From: Nocardia stercoris
GTDB lineage: Bacteria; Actinomycetota; Actinomycetes; Mycobacteriales; Mycobacteriaceae
DNA length: 64,000 bases
NCBI RefSeq assembly: GCF_003696265.1
Contig: NZ_RFFH01000005.1
Coordinates: 349,247-413,246 of the forward strand
Direction: 5' to 3'
The translations under genes were made by a program, and so were the position numbers. This document shows, piece by piece, positions 24,755 to 33,368 of the stretch; positions within the stretch are counted from its first letter, which is position 1, and every line of letters starts with the position of its first letter. Under the pieces are notes generated by a model, which saw nothing but the letters and a program-made list of their open reading frames with translations, was not told where the DNA came from and ran no database searches.

Positions 24755-25207
24755 ATGAGCAACCGCGAATTCACCCTTGTCCGGATCTTCGACGCGCCCC
24801 GGGATCTGGTCTTCCGGGCCTGGATCGAACCGGAACAGATCGCCGAATGGGCCGGCCCCCAAGGCTTCACCACCCGCCGCGACAGCATCGTCGCCGAACC
24901 GGTCCCCGGGGGCCGCTACGAATCGATCATGGTCTCCGACGCCGACGGCACCGAATATCGCAGTGCCGGAGTATTCCGCGAGATCGTCGAACCGGAACGG
25001 TTGGTGTTCACCTGGGGTGACCCCACGGGCGATGGCGGCCCTGAGCACGATTCCGTCATCACGGTCACCTTCACCGATGCCGGAAACGGCAAGACCGCCT
25101 TGAACTTCCACCTCCTGGCTCCCGGCCCGTTGTCCCCGGACGACAGCGCGGCCCACGGCTGGGGCCAAAGCCTGGACCGCCTTGCGCGCACAGTGGCAAA
25201 GGGCTGA
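24755..25207 (+). CDS. SRPBCC (AHSA1-like) domain protein
   Basis: The 150-residue START-like protein shows FTLVRIFDAPRDLVFRAWIE and IAEWAGPQGF at the N-terminus and a GWGQSLDRLARTVAKG C-terminal helix. The fold makes a hydrophobic ligand cavity. ArsR plus SRPBCC pairs are common in actinobacteria, but their ligand is unknown. The ATG at 24755 has GAGAGAG upstream; a GTG at 24728 is possible. It is the last gene of the ArsR operon. Confidence 0.85.
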   Translation: MSNREFTLVRIFDAPRDLVFRAWIEPEQIAEWAGPQGFTTRRDSIVAEPVPGGRYESIMVSDADGTEYRSAGVFREIVEPERLVFTWGDPTGDGGPEHDSVITVTFTDAGNGKTALNFHLLAPGPLSPDDSAAHGWGQSLDRLARTVAKG

Positions 25208-25225
25208 GGCCCACCAGGCCAGGCC

Positions 25226-26113
25226 TCAGCGATCTTCGGGTGGTGATGGAATGCCGAGGATTTCTAGGAAGGCGGCGGCAGCGGGGGAGTGGCCGTCGCG
25301 GCTCCAGACGATGTGTTCGACGCGGGTGGGGGCGTTGGCTACCTCGATGGTGGCCAGGCCGGTCAGCTGGGGTACGTAGGCCGAGGCGAGCATGGCGATG
25401 GCGAGTCGTTGCTCGACCAGCCGATTGATGAGGTACGCGGTGGTGACCTCGAACGCGACGTCGCGGGTGAGTCCAGCGGCTGCGAAGGCCTGATCGGCCT
25501 GGGCGCGGCCGGCGGTGCCCGCCGGCAGATCGACGAACACCTCGGTGGACAGCCGGGAGAGATCGACGACGGATTCGGCGGCGAGCGGGTGATCCGGGGC
25601 GACCACGGCGACCAGATGGTCGTGCGCGAGGACGTGGGATCGGACCCCCTGCGGCCGAGCCGTGGTCGGCAATCCCAGAAAGGCGATGTCGATGGTGCCG
25701 CTTCGGACCTTCTCGGCGAGGTCCTCGCTCGCGCCCGCGCACAGGCTGATGCGCACTTGGGGATGGTGAGACCGGAATTCGGCCAGGGTGGCCGGGACGT
25801 CCACGGCGGCGACGGTGGGGATGAGGCCCACCGCCAAGCGTCCACGGATTTCCCCGGCCGCCGCCGCCACCTCGGCCGCCGCGCGGTCCGCGGCGTCGAG
25901 GCACTGGCGTGCCGCTGGGAGGAAGGCCGCCCCGGCGGGCGTCAAACGTACTCGGCGGCTGGTGCGTTCGAACAGCTTCGCGCCCAATTCTCGCTCCAGG
26001 CGCGCGATTTGGTGACTGAGCGCCGATTGGACGACCCGGCAGCGCTCGGCCGCGCGAGTGAAGCTGTTGGTCTCGGCGATCGCGATCACATATCGCATCT
26101 GCTGCAACTCCAT
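25226..26113 (-). CDS. LysR-family transcriptional regulator
   Basis: The 295-residue protein has a helix-turn-helix in MELQQMRYVIAIAETNSFTR and VVQSALSHQIARLERELGAK and an effector domain from ~90. It is divergent from the four-gene operon 26227-28603 (and onward to 29355) and most likely activates it from the palindrome 9 bp upstream of its own start. A redox or electrophile signal is suggested by the first target gene. Confidence 0.88.
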   Translation of the reverse strand: MELQQMRYVIAIAETNSFTRAAERCRVVQSALSHQIARLERELGAKLFERTSRRVRLTPAGAAFLPAARQCLDAADRAAAEVAAAAGEIRGRLAVGLIPTVAAVDVPATLAEFRSHHPQVRISLCAGASEDLAEKVRSGTIDIAFLGLPTTARPQGVRSHVLAHDHLVAVVAPDHPLAAESVVDLSRLSTEVFVDLPAGTAGRAQADQAFAAAGLTRDVAFEVTTAYLINRLVEQRLAIAMLASAYVPQLTGLATIEVANAPTRVEHIVWSRDGHSPAAAAFLEILGIPSPPEDR

Positions 26114-26121
26114 GCGATCAA

Positions 26122-26136
26122 TCGTGATTCACGATC
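26122..26136. promoter_or_regulatory. LysR binding motif
   Basis: ATCGTGATTCACGAT is a perfect 15-bp palindrome of the T-N11-A type bound by LysR proteins, between the regulator and its divergent operon. Confidence 0.7.
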
Positions 26137-26226
26137 GTTGCCTTGACAAACATGTGTTGGACGCCGCGACCGTGCCGGGCAGAGACTTCGGTGGTCAACA
26201 TTTCACCGGCACAAAGGATTTCCGCT

Positions 26227-26871
26227 GTGAACGACACTTCCCACGCTCGAGCCGCCACGATCGATCTCTGGGTCGATCCGCGCTGCCCATGGGCCTGGAT
26301 CGCCACGCGGTGGCTACTCGAAGTCGAACAGGTGCGGCCCGTCGAAACCCGCTTCCACGTGATGAGCCTGTCCGTCCTCAACGACGGCCGGGAGGTGCCG
26401 GAGAAGTACCGGCAGGCTCAGCGCGACGGCTGGGGCTGTGTCCGCGTCTGCGTCGCCGCCGAGCAGCAGTACGGCCCCGAGGTGCTGCGACCGCTCTACC
26501 TGGCGATGGGCGCTCGAATCCATCTGGAGCAGGCGGGCCTCGGCCCCGCCATGATCCTGGCCGCGCTCGCCGAATGCGGTCTGCCGGCCGAACTCGCTGA
26601 CGCCGCGGACAGCACCGCCTACGACGAGGCCCTGCGCGCCAGCCACGACGCGGGGATGAAACCGGTCGGCGACGCGGTCGGCACTCCCGTCATCCACGTC
26701 CCGGCCGCCGAGGGCGCACCGATCGCGTTCTTCGGCCCGGTCATCGCCCGGCCCCCGCGGGCCGCGGCGGCCGGCCGGTTGTGGGACGCCGTCCTGACGA
26801 TGGCGTCCACCGACGGGTTCTTCGAGCTCAAACGCGCCCGTGACCGGGTTCCCGAGTTCCACTCAGCCTGA
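26227..26871 (+). CDS. Mycothiol-type nitroreductase homologue with a CPWA active site
   Basis: The 214-residue DsbA-fold protein is strikingly like the mycobacterial mycothiol-dependent reductase Rv2466c. It has DPRCPWAWIATRW, FHVMSLSVLND, GARIHLEQAG, a cis-Pro in VGTPVIHV and FFELKRARDR at the end. In that family the active site is CPWC; here Cys20 is kept but the second Cys is Ala23, so it can only work by a monothiol mechanism with mycothiol. The GTG start is preferred. It heads the operon divergent from the LysR gene and is followed 50 bp later by the MFS gene. Confidence 0.85.
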   Translation: MNDTSHARAATIDLWVDPRCPWAWIATRWLLEVEQVRPVETRFHVMSLSVLNDGREVPEKYRQAQRDGWGCVRVCVAAEQQYGPEVLRPLYLAMGARIHLEQAGLGPAMILAALAECGLPAELADAADSTAYDEALRASHDAGMKPVGDAVGTPVIHVPAAEGAPIAFFGPVIARPPRAAAAGRLWDAVLTMASTDGFFELKRARDRVPEFHSA

Positions 26872-26921
26872 CCGTTCTTCGCCGTTTCGGTCCACTCACC
26901 AGAAAATAGGCAGGGAAACCC

Positions 26922-28154
26922 ATGTCCACATACGGGGGCCATCCGCTCTCACCGCTGCGCTCCTGGCTGGGCGTCGCCGTCATCACCGCCAGCCTGTTCA
27001 CCTTCGTCACCACCGAATTGATGCCCGTCGGCCTGCTCACCCCGCTGAGCTCGGCCCTGCACGTGGCCACCGGTACCGCCGGGCTTATCGTCACCCTGTT
27101 CGGCATCTCCGCCGGACTGGGTGTACCGTTCCTGGTCGCCTGGACCCGGCGCGTGAATCGCCGTGCGCTGCTGCCGATCCTGCTCACTGTGATGGCGGTG
27201 GGCAATCTCGTCGTCGCCGTCGCGCCGAACTTCGGTCTGGTGCTGGTCACCCGCCTGATCATGGGTTTCGCGCACGGAATGTTCTGGGCCGTCGCCGTCA
27301 GCATGGCCATGCGGCTGGTGCCCGGACCGCACGCGAACCGAGCGGCCGCGATCGCGCTGTCGGGTATCTCGATCGGCACCGTGGTGGGAATTCCCTTGGG
27401 TACCTTCATCGGTGGCCTGGCCGGCTGGCGCACGACGTTCCTGATCTGGAGCGCGCTGGCGGTGGTCGTGCTGGCGCTGGTCCTCGTCACGATTCCGTCG
27501 CTGCCGTCGGAGAACGCGGTCGCGGCCCGGGAAGTCTTCGCGCTGCCCGTCCGTAATGCGGCGCTGCGCATCGTCATGGTCACGGTAATCCTGTACGTAC
27601 TGGGCCATTTCGGTGCGTACACGTTCATCCGGCCGTTCCTGGAGAAGACGGATGCGGCATCGTCGGCCTTCATCACCGTGCTGCTGGTCGTCTACGGAAT
27701 CGGCGGCGCGGCAGGCAATTTCATTGCCGGGCACGCCGTGGACAAGAATCCGCGCGCCAGCTTCGGAATCGCCTGCGGTGGTCTGGTGGTATCGCTGCTC
27801 CTGCTGCTGGGCGCCGGACATTCACCCGCCGGCGCGCTGGTGGCGATGACGCTGTGGGGTGTGTCGTTCGGCGCCGCGAACCTGTGCCAGATCAATCTGA
27901 CCCTCGCCGCCGCACCCGACACCTTCGAGGCCGCGATGTCGATCAACACCCTCGGCTACAACCTGTCCATCGCCCTGGGGGCGCTCATCGGTGGCCTGTT
28001 CGCCGACCACCTCGGCGTCCGCAGCACCCTCTGGTTCGCGGTGGCGCTCACCGCGGCATCCGTGGTGCTTGCCGTGATCATGATCCGCGCGCCGCGCGAG
28101 ACGGGCGATCACGATCGCTCATCGAGCCGGGCCGATGTGGCGGTGGAGGCATGA
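26922..28154 (+). CDS. MFS efflux transporter (DHA1, 12 helices)
   Basis: The 410-residue protein has about 12 hydrophobic helices. It has the TTELMPVGLLTPLSSALHV opening of the AraJ/SotB-like drug and sugar efflux group and motif A-like VAWTRRVNRRALLP between helices 2 and 3. The motif C region GISIGTVVGIPLGTFIGG is also present. It probably exports the compound sensed by the LysR regulator. Its TGA overlaps the ATG of the GNAT gene by four bases. Confidence 0.88.
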   Translation: MSTYGGHPLSPLRSWLGVAVITASLFTFVTTELMPVGLLTPLSSALHVATGTAGLIVTLFGISAGLGVPFLVAWTRRVNRRALLPILLTVMAVGNLVVAVAPNFGLVLVTRLIMGFAHGMFWAVAVSMAMRLVPGPHANRAAAIALSGISIGTVVGIPLGTFIGGLAGWRTTFLIWSALAVVVLALVLVTIPSLPSENAVAAREVFALPVRNAALRIVMVTVILYVLGHFGAYTFIRPFLEKTDAASSAFITVLLVVYGIGGAAGNFIAGHAVDKNPRASFGIACGGLVVSLLLLLGAGHSPAGALVAMTLWGVSFGAANLCQINLTLAAAPDTFEAAMSINTLGYNLSIALGALIGGLFADHLGVRSTLWFAVALTAASVVLAVIMIRAPRETGDHDRSSSRADVAVEA

Positions 28155-28603
28155 TGCCCGAAGCTACTGCGGCACAGGACTATTCGTGGGTGGACGACCT
28201 CGCCGGTGTCGATCTCGACGAGCTGTCGAATCTCTACCGGATCGCGCCCCTCGGCGACAAACCGCCGCAGGCACTGCGGACGGTCTTCTACAACAGCAGG
28301 TACCTGTGCTTCGTCTACGCGGGCGACCGCCTCGTCGCGGCCGGACGGGCGCTGGCCGACGGGCTGGACTGCGCCTACCTCGCCGACATAGCAGTCCATC
28401 CCGACCACCAAGGCAAGGGCCTGGGCCGGGAGGTCATCGCGCGGCTGATCGCGCGATGCCGCGGACACAAGAAGATCCTGCTCTACGCGAATCCTGGCAC
28501 CGAGGACTTCTACCGGCGGCAGGGGTTTCTGCCGATGAAGACGGCGATGGCCATCTGGCGCGATCCCGGAACCGCCATCCGCAACGGACTGCTCGAACCA
28601 TGA
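28151..28603 (+). CDS. GNAT-family N-acetyltransferase
   Basis: The 150-residue protein has a complete GNAT core: RYLCFVYAGDRLVAAGRALA, then LADIAVHPDHQGKGLGREVI with the acetyl-CoA loop QGKGLG. KKILLYANPGTEDFYRRQGF closes it. It acetylates a small amine, probably a toxic substrate also handled by the neighbouring pump. It is coupled to the MFS gene by ATGA. Confidence 0.87.
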   Translation: MMPEATAAQDYSWVDDLAGVDLDELSNLYRIAPLGDKPPQALRTVFYNSRYLCFVYAGDRLVAAGRALADGLDCAYLADIAVHPDHQGKGLGREVIARLIARCRGHKKILLYANPGTEDFYRRQGFLPMKTAMAIWRDPGTAIRNGLLEP

Positions 28604-28650
28604 CCCCCGGACCCTCGAACCCATCAGCTCAGCGAAAGACGGTACAGACG

Positions 28651-29355
28651 ATGACCACCGCAACATTTCGACAGAACACCACATTTCCCACATCGGACGG
28701 CAAGGGCTACGGCTATCTGGCGGTTCCGGAGACCGGAGCGGGCCCGGGCGTGATCGTCATCCAGGAATGGTGGGGACTCACCGATCAGATCGCCGGGGTG
28801 GTCGACCGGCTGGCCGCGGAAGGTTTCGTGGCGCTGGCGCCGGACCTGTTCGGCGGCAGGGTGACTCACAACGCCGCCGACGGGGCGAAATGGATGAGCG
28901 AACTCCCCGTCGAACGCGGTGTCGCGCAGCTTTCCAGCGCTGTCGATTATCTGCTCGCCCATGACGCCGTGACCGGCGATGCCCTCGGCGCGGTCGGCTT
29001 CTGCATGGGCGGGGGATTCGTGGTCGCCTTGGCCGCCGCGGTCGGTGACAAGATCACCGCAGCTGTCCCGTACTACGGCGCCGACGCCGGTGATGCCGAC
29101 TTCTCCGGTCTGCGAGCAGCGGTCATGGGGCACTTCGGCGCATACGACACGGCAGTACCGCCCGAGCACGCCCGGCGATTGGCTGCCCGTGTCCGCGCGC
29201 ACGCCGGTACGACGATCGAGCTGTACTTCTACCCGGCCGGCCACGCCTTCGCCAACGAGGAAAACCGTTCGGGCAACTACGACAAGGCCCAAGCCGGCAT
29301 CGCGTGGCAGCGCACGATCGGATTCCTGCGTGGCGCTCTCGACCGTGCGAGTTGA
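28651..29355 (+). CDS. Dienelactone hydrolase family protein
   Basis: The 234-residue alpha/beta hydrolase has VIVIQEWWGLTDQ, a nucleophile segment GFCMGGGF (Cys in the Ser position, as in true dienelactone hydrolases), and acid/His in GAYD and AGHAFANE. The triad is therefore Cys-Asp-His. It follows the GNAT gene by 47 bp and is probably the last gene of the LysR operon. The ATG at 28651 starts the conserved part; ribosome-site support is weak. Confidence 0.86.
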   Translation: MTTATFRQNTTFPTSDGKGYGYLAVPETGAGPGVIVIQEWWGLTDQIAGVVDRLAAEGFVALAPDLFGGRVTHNAADGAKWMSELPVERGVAQLSSAVDYLLAHDAVTGDALGAVGFCMGGGFVVALAAAVGDKITAAVPYYGADAGDADFSGLRAAVMGHFGAYDTAVPPEHARRLAARVRAHAGTTIELYFYPAGHAFANEENRSGNYDKAQAGIAWQRTIGFLRGALDRAS

Positions 29356-29504
29356 CCTCGGCGCACCGGGGCTCACGGGCCGGCTGTCGGCTTGCGGACA
29401 CTCCTGCAGTCCGGCAGCTCGACCGGTATTCATCGACCATGTCGCCGAGCCTGCAGCGCGGTCGAGCCGCCGAGGCGAGGAACTGACGAAAGGAGTTGCT
29501 GCGC

Positions 29505-30914
29505 ATGGCAACAGAACTGAAGGACGCAGTCGGACTGCGTTCGGAGCGCGGGCCGATCCTGGCCGCCATCATGCTGGCGAACTCCCTGGTGGCCTTGGAT
29601 TCGACCATCATCGCCACGGCGGTCCTCACCATCACCCGAGATTTGGGGGGATTCGCCCAATTCCCTTGGCTGTTCAGCATCTATCTGCTCGCGCAGGCGG
29701 TCACCGTGCCGATCTACGGGAGTCTGGCCGATACGCTGGGCCGTAAGCCGATCATGATGTTCGGCATCGCGATCTTCGCGCTCGGATCACTGCTGTGCGG
29801 GATCGCGACCGATATGCCGGAACTCATTGTGTTCCGGGCGATCCAGGGGATCGGCGCCGGGGCGGTCGGCCCGATGTCCATGACGATCGCCGGTGACATC
29901 TACACGCTGCGCGAGCGTGCCCGAGTACAGGGCTACCTCGCTGGCGTGTGGGCGCTCGCCTCGGTACTGGGCCCGTTGCTGGGTGGGGTGTTCTCCCAGT
30001 ACGTCAGCTGGCGGTGGATATTCCTGATCAACCTGCCGCTGGCCGCAGTCGCTGCTTGGACGATCCTGCGGCAGTTCACCGAAAGCGCGCCCCGCCGGAC
30101 GCAACACATCGACTACCCGGGCACCGGTCTGCTCACCATCGGTGCCGGTGCGCTGATCCTGGCCCTGCTCGAGGGCGGGCAAGCCTGGGCATGGAACTCA
30201 CCGACCGGCATCGCCCTCGTCGCGGCCGGGGCGATCGTGCTGGTCGCCTTCGGCAGATATGAGCAGCGGGCCGCGCATCCGGTTCTGCCGCCGTGGATCT
30301 TCACCCGCCGCGTCATCGTCGCCGCCAGCCTGGTGTCGCTCCTGGTCGGTGCGGTGCTGGTCGGGCTCACGACCTATGTCGCGACCTTCGCCCAGGGAGT
30401 ACTCGGCAAAGGCGCACTCGTCGCCGGCTTCACCGCGTCGACGTTGACACTCGGCTGGCCGTTGGCGGCGTCCCAGGCCGGAAAGATCTACCTGCGCATA
30501 GGTTTCCGCGCGACGGCGATCATCGGCAGCTCGCTGGCCGCGCTCGGCGCGGCGTCCTTGATCCCGGTGGACAGCACATCGACGCTGCCGCAGCTCGCGG
30601 CGAGTTGTTTCGCCGTCGGCCTGGGCATGGGCATGATCGCCACACCTACGCTGATCGCGGCCCAGACCAGTGCCGAATGGTCCGAGCGCGGAGTGGTGAC
30701 GTCCACGACCATGTTCGCCCGCAACATCGGTAGCGCGGTGGGGGTGGCGGTCTTCGGCGCGATCGTGAATGCCCACACCGGGCACAGCGCCCGTCCGGCC
30801 CCCGCTGCGCTGGCCTCGGCAGTCCACTGGGTATTCGTGGTCGTGGCGATCATGGCATCGGTCATGGTGGTGGCCTCGGCGATGATGCCCGCGAAAGCCC
30901 AGCCGGCCGGCTGA
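29505..30914 (+). CDS. MFS drug transporter (DHA2, 14 helices)
   Basis: The 469-residue protein opens with IMLANSLVALDSTIIATAVL. The LDSTIV-type motif, YGSLADTLGRKP (motif A) and GVWALASVLGPLLGGVF (motif C) are diagnostic of the EmrB/QacA family. About 14 helices are visible. It probably exports hydrophobic drugs using the proton gradient. The ATG at 29505 has AAAGGAG 10 bases upstream. The gene stands alone, with its own 150-bp upstream region. Confidence 0.9.
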   Translation: MATELKDAVGLRSERGPILAAIMLANSLVALDSTIIATAVLTITRDLGGFAQFPWLFSIYLLAQAVTVPIYGSLADTLGRKPIMMFGIAIFALGSLLCGIATDMPELIVFRAIQGIGAGAVGPMSMTIAGDIYTLRERARVQGYLAGVWALASVLGPLLGGVFSQYVSWRWIFLINLPLAAVAAWTILRQFTESAPRRTQHIDYPGTGLLTIGAGALILALLEGGQAWAWNSPTGIALVAAGAIVLVAFGRYEQRAAHPVLPPWIFTRRVIVAASLVSLLVGAVLVGLTTYVATFAQGVLGKGALVAGFTASTLTLGWPLAASQAGKIYLRIGFRATAIIGSSLAALGAASLIPVDSTSTLPQLAASCFAVGLGMGMIATPTLIAAQTSAEWSERGVVTSTTMFARNIGSAVGVAVFGAIVNAHTGHSARPAPAALASAVHWVFVVVAIMASVMVVASAMMPAKAQPAG

Positions 30915-31056
30915 GCGCCACCGTCCGACACCGGGCCGGCGACGCGGATGCCGCCCGCGCAATGCTCTTCCAGCAATGCGCGGGCGGCTCCGCCACAGGG
31001 GCAGCCTGACGAAGAGACTGCGGCCGTAGTGCGGCGAATCGTCCGGGACTCCAGGC

Positions 31057-31092
31057 GTAGCCCTCCGGCACGGTGCCGTGCCGGAGGGCTAC
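31057..31092. terminator. Bidirectional terminator hairpin
   Basis: A 16-bp perfect stem (GTAGCCCTCCGGCACG and its complement) with a GTGC loop lies between the convergent MFS and nuclease genes. Its position and stability fit a terminator for both. Confidence 0.75.
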
Positions 31093-31096
31093 ACGG

Positions 31097-32103
31097 TTAT
31101 TGGAGGACGGTCACCCGTCCGGTGAGGATCGAGTGATCGGAGCAGTACCCGGTTCCGCAGGTCGGCAATGATCCTTGTGGCAGACGTGCGCCGCAATTCA
31201 CCGCTGCTCCGCCGCTGCAGGGGCCTGGACCGATGACCGTTGCCGAGTAGGTGGTTCCCGGTGCGATGCGATCCTCGCGCACGAAGGCGAAGTCGATCTT
31301 CGGCGGCGCACCGCACGGGTTCGACTCGGTGGATCCGTAGTCGGTGGTCGTACCGTAACCGTGGCAGATCCCACCGTTGTCGTCGAGCTCGTGGTAATGC
31401 CCGGTGTTGTCATGGTTGTTGGGGTGTTGACCGCACTCGAGTAGTAGGGCTTCATCCGCCCCCAGTCCGGTCGAGCGTTGAAGTCACCGGCGATGATCAC
31501 GGTGTCGCCGTTCGCGTGGTATTTCTCCATCTGAGTGAGAGTCGCGGCCAGTTGGAGAGTCCTGGGTGTTTCCGTGCTTCCCGGCGCCGGCGCGTTGTCC
31601 AGGTATGAGAGGTGGGCGGTGCAGAACCGCATGTGCGGCGCGCTCAACAGCTGATCGCAGAGCATATTGCGATGCTCGGAAGTGCCGTCGTCGGGCAACG
31701 TGATCCGATCAGCGGCCCCCAGCGGTTGCTTGCTGAAGATCGCGTTTCCGAACTCGCCACCATTGCACGTACTCGTACCGCCGGAGATAGCCGGAGCCCA
31801 GCGAGCGAAGTTGGCGGGGTCCTGAGGCCATCCCGCCGTCCGCAGTCGGGCGATGATGTCGTCGAACTGGGCATGGCACATCTCGTTGAACGCCGCGAAG
31901 TCGGAGTGGGTGCCGACAATCGAATCCGCCGCGGCGGCAGTCATGCCGTTCGTGGTCGAGTTCTTGTTCATCTCGTTGCCCGAGATGTTCCACTGCCAGA
32001 CCGAGTAGGTGGCCACACCGTCGGCCGAGGCTGTGAGCGGCGGCGCGGCGACCAGCGCCACAACAGACGCGGCGAACGCTACCGCGAGGGTCCTGAATTT
32101 CAC
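31097..32103 (-). pseudogene. Secreted endonuclease/exonuclease/phosphatase, frameshifted
   Basis: From the ATG at 32103 a Sec signal peptide (MKFRTLAVAFAASVVALVAA, cleavage near TASA) leads into an EEP-fold nuclease with HSDFAAFNEMC and the metal site AGDFNARPDWG. After about KPYYSS (near 31440) the frame goes wrong. The next frame then carries GQHPNNHDNTGHYHELDDNG, KIDFAFVRED and the catalytic CSDHSIL, ending at TAA 31097. One base lost or gained near 31437-31447 restores a full-length protein of about 335 residues. It could be a real pseudogene or a sequencing error. Confidence 0.78.
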
Positions 32104-32699
32104 GGGCCGAACGATAATCGGCAGTTCGAGACGAACGATCCGGCCGCCTTCCCAGACCTGGGCAGCTCGGGCGGCGAAACACGATGTGGAATCGACACGC
32201 CGACACCGGCATCCCGACCGGGCCGCGGAGTCCCGGCACCCCGGCTCAGAAGCAGGTCCCGCGGAGCCACCGCAGCTTCGTCACCGTGACAGAGGAGCTA
32301 CGTCACGGTCATCGCGCGGGTGCCGACCGGCTGGACTCGGATCCGCGGCCCGACCGCCGGTGTTCGCGTTGTTGAGCGGCCGCCGTAGCGGCGTCGCCGC
32401 CACGGCGAACCCGACTCCGCCAGCGGGGCCAATCCGGCGAGCAGGTCCGGTTCGGCGGTCGCCGAAACTCCGACGGCGCCACCGAGTTCGTCGACGAGAG
32501 CCAGTTGTCGAGCAGCCGCGCCCACCGCAGCACGGTCGGCACCGGCAGGTGCACCCCGGTAGGTCGCAGCATCATGGCGGCGGCCAGCTCGAACTCGTGA
32601 ATATCGCCGTGCGACCTGAACGTCCGACCGCTTATTTTCCCAGTTCAGGGGTAGTCGCGCATCGTCAGGGTAGCCGGGGAGGGTGTGAGGAGCCAGAAG
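32104..32699. other. Gene-poor interval with a frameshifted relic
   Basis: There is no intact gene. On the minus strand, pieces of one coding run appear in successive frames between about 32610 and 32350: FELAAAMMLRPTGVHLPVPT, then QLALVDELGGAVGVSATAEP, then FAVAATPLRRPLNNANTG. They look like a protein broken by two single-base shifts. I do not recognise the family. Confidence 0.4.
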
Positions 32700-33095
32700 A
32701 TGAGCACCACCATTGTGATCGTGATCGTCGTCCTGGCGATTGTGATCGTTTTGCTTGCGGCCTGGTTGTCGCTTCGCGCACGGCGTGAACACCGCCGGGT
32801 CGAAGCTCGCAGCATCCGTGACCGCGCGGCAGAACAAGAATCCGAAGTCGCTCAGCGGGAGGCCCAGGCGGAGGAGGCCGCTGCCCGAAGCCGGATGGCA
32901 AAGGCTGAAAGCGAGGCCAAGGCGGCGCAGGCCGAGCAACTTGCTCAGCAAGCACACGCACATCGCGACGAGGCGGCAGATTCGCGAACCGAGCTGGACA
33001 AGGAGTGGAAGCGCGCGGATAAGGTCGATCCGGACTCGAAGTCGGATGAGACGCAACAGAGAACCGACCCCGAACAGACGCCGCACAACCCCTGA
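32700..33095 (+). CDS. Membrane-anchored coiled-coil protein
   Basis: The 131-residue protein has an N-terminal transmembrane helix (MSTTIVIVIVVLAIVIVLLA, residues 1-24), then a charged, Ala/Glu/Arg-rich helix to about residue 95 with heptad character. A Pro/Gln-rich tail follows (QQRTDPEQTPHNP). This layout gives a cytoplasmic coiled coil tethered to the membrane. The ATG at 32700 has GAGGAG eight bases upstream. The function is unknown; it precedes the AI-2E-type transporter gene by 273 bp. Confidence 0.75.
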   Translation: MSTTIVIVIVVLAIVIVLLAAWLSLRARREHRRVEARSIRDRAAEQESEVAQREAQAEEAAARSRMAKAESEAKAAQAEQLAQQAHAHRDEAADSRTELDKEWKRADKVDPDSKSDETQQRTDPEQTPHNP

Positions 33096-33368
33096 CATCG
33101 ACCCGATAATTCCTCCTCTGTCAGGGTCTCAGGTACACGAGCACCGACGTGGTCACAACCACGTTCGAGTTCGTGGTCACGCCCGAGACGCATGCCAGCC
33201 GCGGCGGGGGACACGAGCAGCTCGGGCAATTCACATCCTTTCGAGGTCGGCATGGTGCAGGGAGAACGGCAGGCTGCTGGGTGGTGACCGATCGCTGCCC
33301 GCGGCTCTTCGTGTGAGCCTTCGGCAGGGCTGCCGGTACGCGGTGACGTAGGCGGGTAGTCGCCGTGC

